A DNA stretch of 64,000 bases from assembly GCA_022792815.1 (NCBI GenBank), contig JAAWBS010000016.1, positions 85,688-149,687 of the forward strand. Reading direction: 5' to 3'. Shown here in pieces: positions 33,467 to 42,588 of the stretch. The stretch is from Hungatella sp. Lineage in GTDB: Bacteria > Bacillota > Clostridia > Lachnospirales > Lachnospiraceae. Made by a program: the position numbers and the translations under genes. The notes under the pieces were generated by a model that was given only the letters and a program-made list of their open reading frames with translations, ran no database searches and was not told the origin of the DNA. Positions within the stretch are counted from its first letter, which is position 1. Each line of letters starts with the position of its first letter.

Positions 33467-34657
33467 GTGATCTGCCGTTTCCTGCAGGAATCAAGACAGA
33501 TCAGATGGCGGACGGGAAGAGAGCGTCTGAGCGATGAAAAGGAAAAAGGAGGGATGGATGTAGAGAGAACGGCATCGAGATTCATGCGCTACGCAGACTG
33601 CGCCAGTGAATCTCACAGGGAAAAAGCATTTTGTGAATATATGGAGAGGGAGCTGGAGGCCATGGGGATCCCCTTCGAGAGACAGCTGCTGGGCAACGAG
33701 GTGGTGACGGACGGCTGGAACATCCTGGCCCGGGTTCCGGGAGACGAGGCGAGAAAGCCGCTTCTCTTCGTGTTTCATCTGGACACGGCCGCTCCGGGAA
33801 GTCCGGTAAAGAGCTATGTGGAGGACGGCCGGATCCAAAGCCGGGACAACTCGGTCCTGGGAGCCGACGGCAAGCTGGCCATCGCGGTGGTGCTGGAGGC
33901 CGTCAGCCGGTTGAGGGAGGCGAGAGAGACCCACCGCCCGGTGGAACTTCTCTTTACGGTGTGCCAGGAGCTGGGGCTTCACGGCTCCCGGTATGCGGAT
34001 TATTCCGGAATTGAGAGCGAGGAGGCCCTGGTCATCGACCACTATGTCACGGGCGAAGTGCTGGTGCGCACTCCCTCCAGGCTGCGGATCGGGGTGGAGC
34101 TCATCGGGCGCTCGGCCCATGTGATCCGGAACGAGGAGCCGGGGATCAACGGGTTAAAGGCAGCGGTGGAGATCATCAGCCAGATTCCCACAGGCCGGAT
34201 CAACGAGAATCTGACCATCAACGTCTATGATCTGGTGGCCCTGTCCCCATCGAACGTGGTTCCCAAATACGCCCGCTTCGATGTGGAGATCCGCTGCTTT
34301 GGCGGCGACGTGCAGGAGGAGATCCGCAGGAAGATACACCGAACCGTGGAGGAGACGGCCCGGAGGCTGGGGTGTAAGTACAACTGCCGGGAAGAGGAGG
34401 ATGTGCCGGAGGCCGACTTTGGCGAAAACACGGATATGCTGAGACGTCTGGAGGCCGTCTATGAGAAGACGGGGATCCCCATGGTGAAGGCCCGCTCCTT
34501 CGGAGTGCTGGATGCCACCTGGACCCAGCGCCTGGGCATCCGGACCGTTCCCATAGGCTTTAATATCTATCATTCACACAGTGCGAGAGAGTATGTAGTA
34601 GCAGAAGATGTTGCAACCATGCTTCAGCTGACAGAAAATATCATCAGATACTTTTAG
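33467..34657 (+). CDS. M20-family (peptidase T-like) metallopeptidase
   Basis: A 396-residue zinc peptidase. Metal-binding motifs: FHLDTAAPG (HxD), the bridging Asp in DNSVLGADGKL, CQELGLHG (catalytic and metal Glu), VIDHY, and the C-terminal NIYHSHSAREYV His. The dimerisation domain lies between. This order matches tripeptidase T / M20 exopeptidases. The start is uncertain: GTG 33467 has a very good AGGAGG at 7 bases but adds a 28-residue arginine-rich stretch; ATG 33554 would give the usual N-terminus but its GGAGG is only 1 base away. It is followed by a YfcC carrier and a second M20-type hydrolase. Confidence 0.82.
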   Translation: MICRFLQESRQIRWRTGRERLSDEKEKGGMDVERTASRFMRYADCASESHREKAFCEYMERELEAMGIPFERQLLGNEVVTDGWNILARVPGDEARKPLLFVFHLDTAAPGSPVKSYVEDGRIQSRDNSVLGADGKLAIAVVLEAVSRLREARETHRPVELLFTVCQELGLHGSRYADYSGIESEEALVIDHYVTGEVLVRTPSRLRIGVELIGRSAHVIRNEEPGINGLKAAVEIISQIPTGRINENLTINVYDLVALSPSNVVPKYARFDVEIRCFGGDVQEEIRRKIHRTVEETARRLGCKYNCREEEDVPEADFGENTDMLRRLEAVYEKTGIPMVKARSFGVLDATWTQRLGIRTVPIGFNIYHSHSAREYVVAEDVATMLQLTENIIRYF

Positions 34658-34699
34658 AGTTTTGCAAAATGAGTCTGATCTGCCATGAAAGGGGAAAGA

Positions 34700-36097
34700 A
34701 TGAACAAGAAAGAGAAAAAAACAAGCAGTTCCATGAATCCGTTTGTACCGCTTCTTCTGATGGTGCTGGCATGTGCCGTCGTATCCTATTTTGTGTCGCC
34801 CGGCGCCTATGACCGGGAGACCATAGACGGGGTCACCCGGGTGCTGCCGGAGAGTTACCACGCGGTGGAGCGCACCCCCATTTCCTTCTTCAATCTGTTC
34901 CGCTCCATACCGGAGGGACTGACCGCCACGGCCAACATGATGTTCTGCGTCATGATCATCGGCGGAATCGTGGAGATCTACAAGAGAACGGACACCGTAG
35001 GCGCCGCCATCAACAGCGTGCTGAAAGCCTCCGAGAAGATGAGCAGCCAGGTGATCATCGCCGTGGTCATGATCGTGTTCTTTATCTTCGGCGGAATCCT
35101 GGGCTGGAGTGAACACATCATCCCCTTTGTGCCCATCATCATCTCTCTGGCCATCTCCCTGGGATATGATTCCCTGGTGGGCATGGCCATCTCCGGATTT
35201 GCCTGCCTCATCAGCTTTGCCGTGGCTCCCTTTAATGTATATACGGTGGGCATCTCCCACACCATCGCGGAGCTGCCCATGTTCTCCGGGTGGCAGCTGA
35301 GAATGGCTGCTTTAGTGACCATCTGGGCTCTGAGCCTGGCGTGGGTCATGCGCTATGCGAAAAAAATCAAGGCGGATCCCTCCAAGAGTCTGGTGAAAGA
35401 TGTGGATACCTCCTCCCTGCGGATCCCTGTGGACAACAACTTAACCTTCGATCTGCCCAAGAAGCTGTCCTTCGTGGTGCTTGGCATCTCCATTCTCTGT
35501 ACCATCTACGGCATCCTGAAGCTGAGCTGGTCCTACACGGAGATGGCCACCACCTTCATGATCGGCGGCGTCATCGTGGCGGTGATCAATCGGGTGAAGT
35601 TTGAAAGCGCCATCAATATGGTTCTGGACGGAGCCAAGGGCGCCTTCAACGGTGCGCTCATCATCGGCGTGGCCCGGGCGGTCCAGTGGACCATGACCAA
35701 CGGCGGCCTCATCGACCCTCTGGTACACGGACTCTCCAGGCTCATGGGAAGCGCCTCCGCCTACATGAGCACCGTGGGCATGTTTATCGTCAATTTCTTC
35801 ATCAACGCCCTGATCCCGTCAGGGTCCGGGCAGGCCACGGCGGTGATGCCCATTATGGTTCCCCTGGCGGATATGCTAAATATCACCCGTCAGACGGCTG
35901 TGCTGGCCTTTCAGTTCGGCGACGGAATCTCCAACACCTTCTGGTTCACCAACGGAACCCTGCTGATCTATCTGTCGCTGGGCAAGGTGCCTCTCAAGAG
36001 CTGGTATAAGTTTATTCTGCCTCTGCAGGGAATCTTCTTTCTGGTAGAATTTGTCTTCCTGTTTATCGCCGTGCAGACCGGGTATGGTCCGTTCTGA
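34700..36097 (+). CDS. YfcC-family membrane carrier (C4-dicarboxylate/basic amino acid antiporter superfamily)
   Basis: A 465-residue carrier with about eleven hydrophobic segments. The C-terminal half contains the NALIPSGSGQATAVMPIM segment and GDGISNTFWFTNG, the two conserved blocks of the YfcC/DcuC-like (PF03606) family; IGVARAVQWTMTNGGL lies between. ATG 34700 has AAAGGGGAAAG upstream and is preferred over ATG 34685. Its place between two M20-type hydrolases suggests uptake or exchange of peptides, acyl-amino acids or their products. Confidence 0.87.
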   Translation: MNKKEKKTSSSMNPFVPLLLMVLACAVVSYFVSPGAYDRETIDGVTRVLPESYHAVERTPISFFNLFRSIPEGLTATANMMFCVMIIGGIVEIYKRTDTVGAAINSVLKASEKMSSQVIIAVVMIVFFIFGGILGWSEHIIPFVPIIISLAISLGYDSLVGMAISGFACLISFAVAPFNVYTVGISHTIAELPMFSGWQLRMAALVTIWALSLAWVMRYAKKIKADPSKSLVKDVDTSSLRIPVDNNLTFDLPKKLSFVVLGISILCTIYGILKLSWSYTEMATTFMIGGVIVAVINRVKFESAINMVLDGAKGAFNGALIIGVARAVQWTMTNGGLIDPLVHGLSRLMGSASAYMSTVGMFIVNFFINALIPSGSGQATAVMPIMVPLADMLNITRQTAVLAFQFGDGISNTFWFTNGTLLIYLSLGKVPLKSWYKFILPLQGIFFLVEFVFLFIAVQTGYGPF

Positions 36098-36161
36098 TTC
36101 TGAAGAAGCCCGCTGGCGCCGTGCCAGAGAACCATAAAAACCGAAGAAGGGAAGAGCAATC

Positions 36162-37331
36162 ATGAATGTAATGGAGGAAGTTGCAAAATATCAGGATTAC
36201 GCCGTGGCCATGAGGCGGGAGTTTCACCGGCATCCCGAGCTGAGCTGGCAGGAGGAGCACACAGCCTGCCGGATTCGGGAGGAACTGAAAAAAATGGGGA
36301 TTCCCTGGGAGGAGGCGGCTAAAACCGGAACGGTCGGCACCATAAAGGGGAGCAAGGACGGCCCTGTCATCGGGCTGCGCTGCGACATCGACGCTCTGCC
36401 CATAAAGGAGGTGAAAGATCTTCCTTTCAAGTCCGGGGAAAACGGAGTCATGCACGCCTGCGGCCATGACGGCCATATGAGCATGCTTTTGACTGCGGCC
36501 CGGGTGCTGGCGGACCACCGGGAAGAGCTGGAGTGTACGGTAAAGCTGATCTTCCAGCCTGCGGAGGAGAAGACGGACGGGGCCCTGAAGGTCTTGGAGT
36601 CCGGGAAGGTGGGAGCACTTGACACGGTGGCAGGCATGCACCTTCTGCCCATGCTGGAATGCGGCACCATCTCCGTGGACCCGGGGCCCCGCTATACCTC
36701 GGCCTCGTTTATGAACATTAAGATCATCGGAAAAAGCGGCCACGGGGCCATGCCCCATTTTGCGGTGGATCCCATCTATGTGGGGGCCAAGGTGGTGGAT
36801 GCCTTACAGAGCATCGCCAGCCGGGAGGCCAGCCCCATGGACACGGTGGTGGTCAGCATCTGCACCTTCCACTCAGGCACTATGGCCAATATTTTTGCCG
36901 AGACGGCAGAGCTTAGCGGCACGGTGCGGACCTTTAACCCCAGGCTTCAGAAAGAGCTTCCGGGCATCATCGAGCGGATCGTGAAGAACACCTGCGAGGC
37001 CTACCGGGCGGGCTATGAGTTTGACTACTACTCGGACATTCCCGCCACCATCAACGACGAGCGCTGCAGCCGCATCGCGGCGGAATCCGTGAAAAAGATT
37101 CTGGGGGAGAAGGGCCTGGTGAAGTACGCGGGCACTCCGGGCGGGGAGGACTTCGCCTATTTCCTGGAGAAGTTTCCGGGGGTGTACGCCTTCGTGGGCT
37201 GCCGGAACGAGGCAAAGGACTGCTGCTACTCCCTTCACCACGAGCGGTTTGACCTGGATGAGGACGCTCTGGCATGCGGCGCGGCCTTCTATGTGCAGTA
37301 TGTTCTGGATGCCCAGAAAGAGTTCGGATAA
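36162..37331 (+). CDS. M20D amidohydrolase (N-acyl-amino-acid / aminobenzoyl-glutamate type)
   Basis: A 389-residue hydrolase of the M20D group. Landmarks: REFHRHPELSWQE at residues 19-31, DIDALPI, the metal Cys/His block MHACGHDGHMSMLL (about 98-111), QPAEEKTDGA, the dimer-domain KSGHGAMPH, and the terminal H in LHHERFD. Such enzymes cut an acyl group from amino acids or related amides in the cytosol. It starts 64 bases after the YfcC gene with GAAGGGAAG upstream. Together they look like import and hydrolysis of N-acyl amino acids, with the divergent CdaR-type regulator as sensor; this is inference. Confidence 0.88.
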   Translation: MNVMEEVAKYQDYAVAMRREFHRHPELSWQEEHTACRIREELKKMGIPWEEAAKTGTVGTIKGSKDGPVIGLRCDIDALPIKEVKDLPFKSGENGVMHACGHDGHMSMLLTAARVLADHREELECTVKLIFQPAEEKTDGALKVLESGKVGALDTVAGMHLLPMLECGTISVDPGPRYTSASFMNIKIIGKSGHGAMPHFAVDPIYVGAKVVDALQSIASREASPMDTVVVSICTFHSGTMANIFAETAELSGTVRTFNPRLQKELPGIIERIVKNTCEAYRAGYEFDYYSDIPATINDERCSRIAAESVKKILGEKGLVKYAGTPGGEDFAYFLEKFPGVYAFVGCRNEAKDCCYSLHHERFDLDEDALACGAAFYVQYVLDAQKEFG

Positions 37332-37361
37332 AGAAGTTTCAGATGCGCGTTAAGAAGCACG

Positions 37362-37697
37362 TCAAGACGCACTGCACGCCCACAGAATCTCATCAAAGGA
37401 GATCTTTGTATCCACGATCTGAAGAAACCGGCTGGTTTTGTCCACACGAGAAACCATGCCGGTAATTTTTATGGTTTCCCCCGCCCGGACATACACGACC
37501 TGGGCCATGCTTCCCCGGCGGAGGTTCTCCATATTCCGGTTCAGCTCCCCCGCCGCGTCCTCCGTCAGTTCCGGCCTCGGCGCCGGCACGTGCTCCTGCC
37601 GCGCCAGGGCTTCTGCCAGCTCCGGCAGGGCGGAGAAGGGGAGAAACTGCTTGGCCCTCTGGGACAGGGGCATTTTCGGTCTGGTCTTACTCTCCAC
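37362..37697 (-). CDS. YolD-like protein paired with a Y-family polymerase
   Basis: A 111-residue small protein with RAKQFLPFSALPELAEAL near the N-terminus and a C-terminal beta part ending in KISFDEILWA. This pattern is that of the YolD-like family, which in Firmicutes is usually encoded beside UvrX/DinB-like polymerases. Its ATG at 37697 lies inside the last codons of the polymerase gene (11-base overlap), so the two are translationally coupled. Its exact role in translesion synthesis is not known. Confidence 0.82.
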   Translation of the reverse strand: MESKTRPKMPLSQRAKQFLPFSALPELAEALARQEHVPAPRPELTEDAAGELNRNMENLRRGSMAQVVYVRAGETIKITGMVSRVDKTSRFLQIVDTKISFDEILWACSAS

Positions 37698-38952
37698 GTC
37701 TGTGACCTCCTATCTGTTGGCTGCGCTGTCTCGCCGTGGCGTCTTCCAGCAAATCCACGCCTTTCATGACTGCGCCTTTCCCGTATTTATCCCTGATCTC
37801 CAGGACTGCCTGCTGGAGTTTTCTCGCCCGCTCCAGAGACTTTGGGGAATCGAAAAGGCTGTACTGGAGGCAGGTTTCGGGGACCACATGGTTGCAGGAG
37901 ATGTTGATCCGGCGGATGGGGGAGCCGGGGGTTGCGATCTTCTCGTACAGCCTTAAGATGGAGGGGATCATCACGGCATCCGCGTTGGTCTCCATGGGGA
38001 GGGAGGCGGTGCCTCTGGCAGGGTCTGTGGAACAGGCCCGGGAATAGCCGATGTTGAGGGTGAGGGAATCCGTCACCAGGTTTTTGCGGACCAGGTCAAG
38101 GCAGAGCTGGTCCATCATTTCCTTTACGATCAGTTTTCCGCTCTCATAGGAATAATCCTTCATCAGCACCTGGCCGCTGGTGAGATGCCGGGATTTTGGG
38201 GCGTAGGCTTTGATGTCCGCGATGGTCACAGGCTCCCGGCCCCAGGCATGGTCCATGAGGAGCTCCCCGTCGATGCCGAACATCTGATAGAGGACGTCCT
38301 CGTCGAAATGGGCCAGCTCCCCCATGGTGGTGACTCCCACGGCCGCCAGCTTTCTGGCGGTCCCTGTTCCGATTCTCCAGAAATCCGTGAGAGGGCGGTG
38401 GTTCCACAGAATCTCCCGGTAGGTCTTCTCGTCCAGGCAGCCCAGGAAATCCCCGGAGTGCTTGGCGGTGAGGTCCAGGGCCACCTTTGCAAGGTAGAGG
38501 TTGGTCCCCATTCCGCAGGCCGCCGGAATCCCGGTGGAATCCAGGATGTCCTTCATGATGGTCCTGGCCAGCTCCCGGGAAGTCATCTGGTAGAGGGACA
38601 GGTAGGGGGAGACGTGAAGGAAGGCTTCGTCCACGGAATAGACGTGGATGTCGTCCCTGGAGAGGTATTTTAAGTAGATGCCGTAGATCCGGGCAGAGCA
38701 GTCCAGATACCGCTTCATGCGGGGTCTGGCCACAATGTAGTTTATGCTTCCCGGGATCTCCTGGAGGCGGCAGCGGCCTGGAACTCCCAGTTTCTTCATG
38801 GCCGGGGTGACGGCCAGACAGAGAGGGTTCTTTGACCGGTCCGGGTCGGCCACCACCAGGTTTGCCGTCATGGGGTCAAGGCCCCGCTCCACACATTCCA
38901 CGGACGCGTAGAAGGATTTCAGGTCAATGACCAGGAATGGATAGGATTCCAT
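37687..38952 (-). CDS. Y-family DNA polymerase (UvrX/UmuC-like)
   Basis: A 421-residue translesion polymerase. Catalytic residues: D10 in FLVIDLKSFYASVE, and D108/E109 in YSVDEAF. Thumb helix-hairpin-helix segments are in the middle and a little-finger domain follows (about 235-360). ATG 38952 is chosen since AAAGGA lies about 11 bases before it and the palm motif begins at once; the frame itself is open further upstream. The SVDE form and the YolD partner place it in the UvrX/YqjW group rather than DinB. I saw no clear GAAC-N4-GTTC SOS box upstream. Confidence 0.88.
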   Translation of the reverse strand: MESYPFLVIDLKSFYASVECVERGLDPMTANLVVADPDRSKNPLCLAVTPAMKKLGVPGRCRLQEIPGSINYIVARPRMKRYLDCSARIYGIYLKYLSRDDIHVYSVDEAFLHVSPYLSLYQMTSRELARTIMKDILDSTGIPAACGMGTNLYLAKVALDLTAKHSGDFLGCLDEKTYREILWNHRPLTDFWRIGTGTARKLAAVGVTTMGELAHFDEDVLYQMFGIDGELLMDHAWGREPVTIADIKAYAPKSRHLTSGQVLMKDYSYESGKLIVKEMMDQLCLDLVRKNLVTDSLTLNIGYSRACSTDPARGTASLPMETNADAVMIPSILRLYEKIATPGSPIRRINISCNHVVPETCLQYSLFDSPKSLERARKLQQAVLEIRDKYGKGAVMKGVDLLEDATARQRSQQIGGHRRGE

Positions 38953-39102
38953 CAGATGTCGGTTCCTTTCATAAATTGAGGCGGCCGGGCGGTTGCGAAC
39001 GTGGAAGAAAAGAGAATAATCGGACAAGATCTTCCATGCAGAGCCTGGCCGGGTCAGGGATTAGTATGTCCGAAACCGGCGGTTGTATGACGGAAATGGG
39101 GA

Positions 39103-39309
39103 AGACAATTTTACAGGGAGGACGGCGCCCCGGTGGCCACCGCGGGCGGGACTTATGCCAAGGCCATGCCAAACATGGCTCCATTTGGCCCCGGTTTTCC
39201 GGGACAGAAGGGCAGCGGCCACAACCCCGATGAGTGGATGACCGTGGGGGATCTGGTGAAAATCGGAAAAATTTACGCGCTGGCACTGTACCAGATGGGA
39301 AATCTGTGA
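39103..39309 (+). pseudogene. C-terminal remnant of a PepV-type M20 dipeptidase
   Basis: In the frame ending at TGA 39307 the sequence reads a C-terminal dipeptidase tail: YREDGAPVATAGGTYAKAMP, then a GPGFPG block, then HNPDEWM with a final helix. The GGTYAKAMPN and GFPG...H.PDE pattern is the end of PepV/Sapep dipeptidases, which are normally about 460 residues. A stop codon lies in frame at 39088, so only about 65 codons remain and no start or catalytic domain is present. It is a decayed gene end beside polY and cutC. Confidence 0.75.
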
Positions 39310-39370
39310 TAGTCTCATAGCAGAGGATCCGAGAGGAAGAGGAAATTTCAGGAGAACGGAGGGAGAAGAG

Positions 39371-40120
39371 ATGAGTCCTGTTGTGGAGATCTGCTGCGGA
39401 AGTTATTATGACGCCAGGCAGGCGGCGCTGGGAGGCGCGGAGCGAATCGAGTTAAATGCGGCTCTGATGCTGGGGGGACTGACCCCCACGGCGGCCACGG
39501 TCCGCATGGTGAAGGAGAATCTGGAGCTGAAGGTGGTGGCCATGGTGCGGCCAAGAGGAGCCGGGTTCTGCTATCTGGAGGAGGAGTTTGCCGTCATGGA
39601 GCGGGAGTGCCGGGAGGTCCTTGAGGCCGGGGCCGACGGGGCTGCCTTCGGCTGCCTCCTGGAGGACGGCTCCCTGGACGAGGAGAAGACCAAAAGACTT
39701 CTGGACGTCGTGAAGGGCGTGGGGCGGGAGGCGGTGTTCCACCGGGCCTTTGACTGTGTGGAGGATCCCTTTGGGACGATGGAGCGGCTTGTAGGCCTGG
39801 GGGTGGACCGGGTGCTGACCAGCGGCCTGAAGCCCACGGCCGTGGAGGGGAGGGACATGATCCGGACGCTTCAGGAGCAGTACGGTGACAGGATCCAGAT
39901 TCTGGCGGGAAGCGGAGTAAACACCCAAAACGCCAGGGAACTGATGGAGTACACGGGGATCCGTCAGGTCCACAGCTCCTGCAAGGCATGGCTCAGGGAC
40001 TCTACCACGGTGAGGAACGGGGTTTCCTACAGCATGGCCGGGGGAGATCGGGCCATGTGCTATGACGTGGTCTCAAGAGAGCTGGTGGAGAGTCTGGTAA
40101 GACGAGGTCAGGGATTCTGA
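39371..40120 (+). CDS. cutC: CutC-family TIM-barrel protein
   Basis: A 249-residue protein. VEICCGSYYDARQAALGGAERIELNAAL at the start and GGLTPT following are the hallmark of the CutC family, with FHRAFDCVEDP and ILAGSGVNTQNA further on, all at the ends of TIM-barrel strands. It was named for copper homeostasis, but a direct copper role is doubtful for many members and no enzymatic activity is firmly assigned. GGAGGGAGAAG precedes the ATG. It stands alone between two decayed gene fragments. Confidence 0.9.
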   Translation: MSPVVEICCGSYYDARQAALGGAERIELNAALMLGGLTPTAATVRMVKENLELKVVAMVRPRGAGFCYLEEEFAVMERECREVLEAGADGAAFGCLLEDGSLDEEKTKRLLDVVKGVGREAVFHRAFDCVEDPFGTMERLVGLGVDRVLTSGLKPTAVEGRDMIRTLQEQYGDRIQILAGSGVNTQNARELMEYTGIRQVHSSCKAWLRDSTTVRNGVSYSMAGGDRAMCYDVVSRELVESLVRRGQGF

Positions 40121-40230
40121 AGAACCGATATTTGACCGTGGCCCTGAAAGCCATCGACCCGGCGGTGATCGTCAACGTGATGCCCACGGAGTCTTTTGTG
40201 GGGTCCTTTTATCAGAAGCCTCTGGACTGA
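40111..40230 (+). pseudogene. Short gene-end remnant of uncertain family
   Basis: Overlapping the end of cutC in another frame, and running to a TGA at 40228, is a codon-biased stretch reading RYLTVALKAIDPAVIVNVM then a PTESFVGSFYQKPLD tail. It has no start. The pattern resembles the C-terminal domain of a YitT-like (DUF2179) membrane protein, but this is weak. It may be a remnant moved next to cutC by deletion. Confidence 0.35.
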
Positions 40231-40261
40231 AGAGGCGGCTCTCTGCGCGCAGGACCGCCCC

Positions 40262-41593
40262 TTAATATTGATACTGTTTTCGATATTTCACCAACATCCG
40301 CGCGGACAGGACCAGAGCCATAAGTTCCGCTGCGGGAGCAGACAGCCAGATCCCGTTCACCCCTAAAACTGCGGGGAGGATCAGCATGGCAATGAGCATG
40401 AACACGAAGGAGCGCGAGAAGGCGAGAACCGCAGAGACGACTCCGTTGGACAGTGCGGTAAACATCCCGCTGGAAAAGATGTTAAATCCGATAAAGAACA
40501 GCGCCAGGGTGCAGATTCGATTCCCGGTAACAGCCAGGTCATAGACCGGATGATCCGGCCGGGCAAAAACGGATGCCAGGGGTCTTGTTGCGGCAAAAGA
40601 AGCCGCCGACGTCACAAGAGAGATAACGGCAATGACTTTCAGGCTGATGGAAACCAGCTTTTTCAGCTTTGCGTGGTTGTTCTCGCCGTAGTAATAGCTG
40701 AGCATGGGGGCGACTCCATAGGAATACCCTGTGTAAAGGGAGCTTGCGAGCATCAGGACGTACATGATGATGGTCACGGCGGCAACGCCGTCTTCGCCGA
40801 CATAATGGAGCATCGTCCAGTTGAACATCATCGTGATGATGCCTGTGACCAGAGCCGTCGCCATTTCCGAGCATCCGTTTGTGGCCGCGCTTGCGAGAAT
40901 TCTGAACCGGAAAGCAGGTTTTGTAAAGTGCAGGAGGCTCTTCTTGCGGCTAAACACAGACAGACCGACGACGGCGGTCACAGAGTAGCCCAGACCCGTG
41001 GCAATGGCCGCGCCGCGGATGCCCAGATCCAAAAGGCCGATCAATGCATAGTCGAGCACAATGTTCAACACGCCGCCTGACACGGAACAAATCAGGGACA
41101 GGGCCGCTTTTTCAGAGGCGATCATATAGAGGGTGAAATTGTTCATCAGCAGGATGGGGATCGTAAAGAGAAGATAGGAGCCCAGATACGAGGTGCAGTA
41201 GCCTGCAACCTCCGGGGACAGCCCCATGTTCCCAAAGACCGTTCCCATCAGAGCGTATCCCAGCACGGTCATAGCCAGGCCGACAACTGCGTTCACCAAA
41301 ATCAGGAACGTGAAATCTTCCCTGGCCTCTTTGGTTTTTTGTTCTCCTATTTTTTTCATGATGACCGCGCTCCCGCCGGTCGCCAGCATGGTGGAGATTG
41401 CAGTCACCACCTGAATCACAGGGGCCGTCAGGTTGATGGCGGACAGCGCGCTTGTTCCGATCAGATTTGACACAAACAGACCGTCGACCATGGTGTAAAA
41501 GGACATAAAGACGGACATTGCGATCGTAGGGACTGCGAATTTGAGAATGTTCCTCAATGTGACCGGCTTGTTGTAAGCATTTTGATGTTCCAT
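40262..41593 (-). CDS. MATE-family multidrug exporter under MerR control
   Basis: A 443-residue, twelve-helix carrier of the MATE family (MepA-like branch): TIAMSVFMSFYTMVDGLFVSNLIG at helix 1, GGVLNIVLDYALIG near helix 5-6, and the second-half YGVAPMLSYYYGENN. It couples Na+ or H+ entry to drug export. It is transcribed from a 19-bp-spacer promoter overlapped by a MerR-type palindrome, divergent from the MerR gene. Codon choice differs somewhat from neighbours, and the MATE/MerR pair sits among decayed fragments, so transfer as a pair is plausible. Confidence 0.9.
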   Translation of the reverse strand: MEHQNAYNKPVTLRNILKFAVPTIAMSVFMSFYTMVDGLFVSNLIGTSALSAINLTAPVIQVVTAISTMLATGGSAVIMKKIGEQKTKEAREDFTFLILVNAVVGLAMTVLGYALMGTVFGNMGLSPEVAGYCTSYLGSYLLFTIPILLMNNFTLYMIASEKAALSLICSVSGGVLNIVLDYALIGLLDLGIRGAAIATGLGYSVTAVVGLSVFSRKKSLLHFTKPAFRFRILASAATNGCSEMATALVTGIITMMFNWTMLHYVGEDGVAAVTIIMYVLMLASSLYTGYSYGVAPMLSYYYGENNHAKLKKLVSISLKVIAVISLVTSAASFAATRPLASVFARPDHPVYDLAVTGNRICTLALFFIGFNIFSSGMFTALSNGVVSAVLAFSRSFVFMLIAMLILPAVLGVNGIWLSAPAAELMALVLSARMLVKYRKQYQY

Positions 41594-41634
41594 GTTGGTT
41601 CTCCTTATCTACTGGTTTTTCTGGTATATGAGCT

Positions 41635-41665
41635 ATCATAATCCGTACAGTAACTGTACGGTCAA
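41635..41665 (-). promoter_or_regulatory. MerR-type promoter/operator of the MATE gene
   Basis: On the minus strand: TTGACC, a 19-base spacer, TATGAT. The spacer is filled by the perfect 19-bp palindrome CCGTACAGTAACTGTACGG (41643-41661, written on the plus strand). An over-long 19-bp spacer with a centred palindrome is the architecture activated by MerR-family proteins through DNA untwisting. Confidence 0.85.
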
Positions 41666-41680
41666 GAGGTATTTTTAAAA

Positions 41681-42502
41681 ATGGACAAAAAAAGAAAATT
41701 GCTCACCATCGGTCAATTTGCGGCCCTGCATGGGATCAATAAAAAAACTTTGATGTGGTATGATGAAATCGGCCTTTTCCATCCGTCGTTTATCCATCCC
41801 GAAAACGGATACCGATATTACAGCTACTATCAGAGCGCTGTTCTGGAAACGATTCTATTGCTGCGGGAGTTGGATGTGCCGATTGATGAAATTCAGACAT
41901 TTATGAAAAACCGTTCCGCTGCCGGCATGAAACAGCTTTTGCAGGAAAAGATTGAAGATTTGGACCGCAATCTGGCGCACCTGAAGGCGGTACGAAAAAC
42001 GCTGTCTTATCACTGCCAGAATATGCAGACATTGCTGGCAATGGACTTATCGGAAATCAGAATTGTGCAGAAGAAGGAACGCAGTCTCGTCACCGTGGAC
42101 GTCAGCCGGGACGACACGTTCGATAAACAGGTAGAGATGATTACTGCCGAAACCCAAAAATATCAACTGCGCCGTCTGCACGATGCCTCCTATGGGACGA
42201 TGATCGCAGTGGATCGTCTGAAACGCGGCAATTTTGAGGATTATTCCAAACTTTTTATCGAGATCCCGTTTCCCATAAAGAAAGACGGGCTGCACATACA
42301 ACCTGCCGGGGACTATGTGCGGGCGTTTTACAGAGATGCGGCGGAAAGCTCTGCACCGTGCTACCAAAAGATATTTGATTATGTGGAAGAACGGGGACTT
42401 GCGTTGTCAGGATTCGCCTATGAAGTCATTATCAATGAAAATGTAATCGACCGGGCAGAGGACGCTCTCGTACAAATTGAGATACCTGTGAAATCAAAAT
42501 AA
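41681..42502 (+). CDS. MerR-family regulator with GyrI-like effector domain
   Basis: A 273-residue BmrR/TipA-type regulator. The N-terminal winged HTH (residues about 6-75) reads LTIGQFAALHGINKKTLMWYDEIGLF with the wing ENGYRYYSY, followed by a long coiled-coil helix and a C-terminal GyrI-like/effector-binding fold (about 130-273) expected to bind a drug. It is divergent from the MATE exporter and overlaps its operator, so it very likely activates export when its ligand is present. AGAGG lies about 10 bases before the ATG. The gene is more AT-rich than most of the window. Confidence 0.9.
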   Translation: MDKKRKLLTIGQFAALHGINKKTLMWYDEIGLFHPSFIHPENGYRYYSYYQSAVLETILLLRELDVPIDEIQTFMKNRSAAGMKQLLQEKIEDLDRNLAHLKAVRKTLSYHCQNMQTLLAMDLSEIRIVQKKERSLVTVDVSRDDTFDKQVEMITAETQKYQLRRLHDASYGTMIAVDRLKRGNFEDYSKLFIEIPFPIKKDGLHIQPAGDYVRAFYRDAAESSAPCYQKIFDYVEERGLALSGFAYEVIINENVIDRAEDALVQIEIPVKSK

Positions 42503-42534
42503 CAGAGCGCATAGACCGGTTTCTATACGCTCTG
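42503..42534. terminator. Hairpin between merR and the GNAT remnant
   Basis: CAGAGCGCATAG, an 8-base loop, CTATACGCTCTG: a 12-bp stem with one C-A mismatch between convergent units. There is no T-run, so it may act as a weak or Rho-dependent stop. Confidence 0.45.
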
Positions 42535-42588
42535 GTGCTGTGCTGCTCATTTTTTGTGATGGAGGCGATTGTCTGGCCCAGCCGGAAG

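Noticed and set aside
38953..39060. SOS (LexA) box upstream of polY
   Set aside because: A GAACGT half-site is present, but no matching GTTC at the right spacing.
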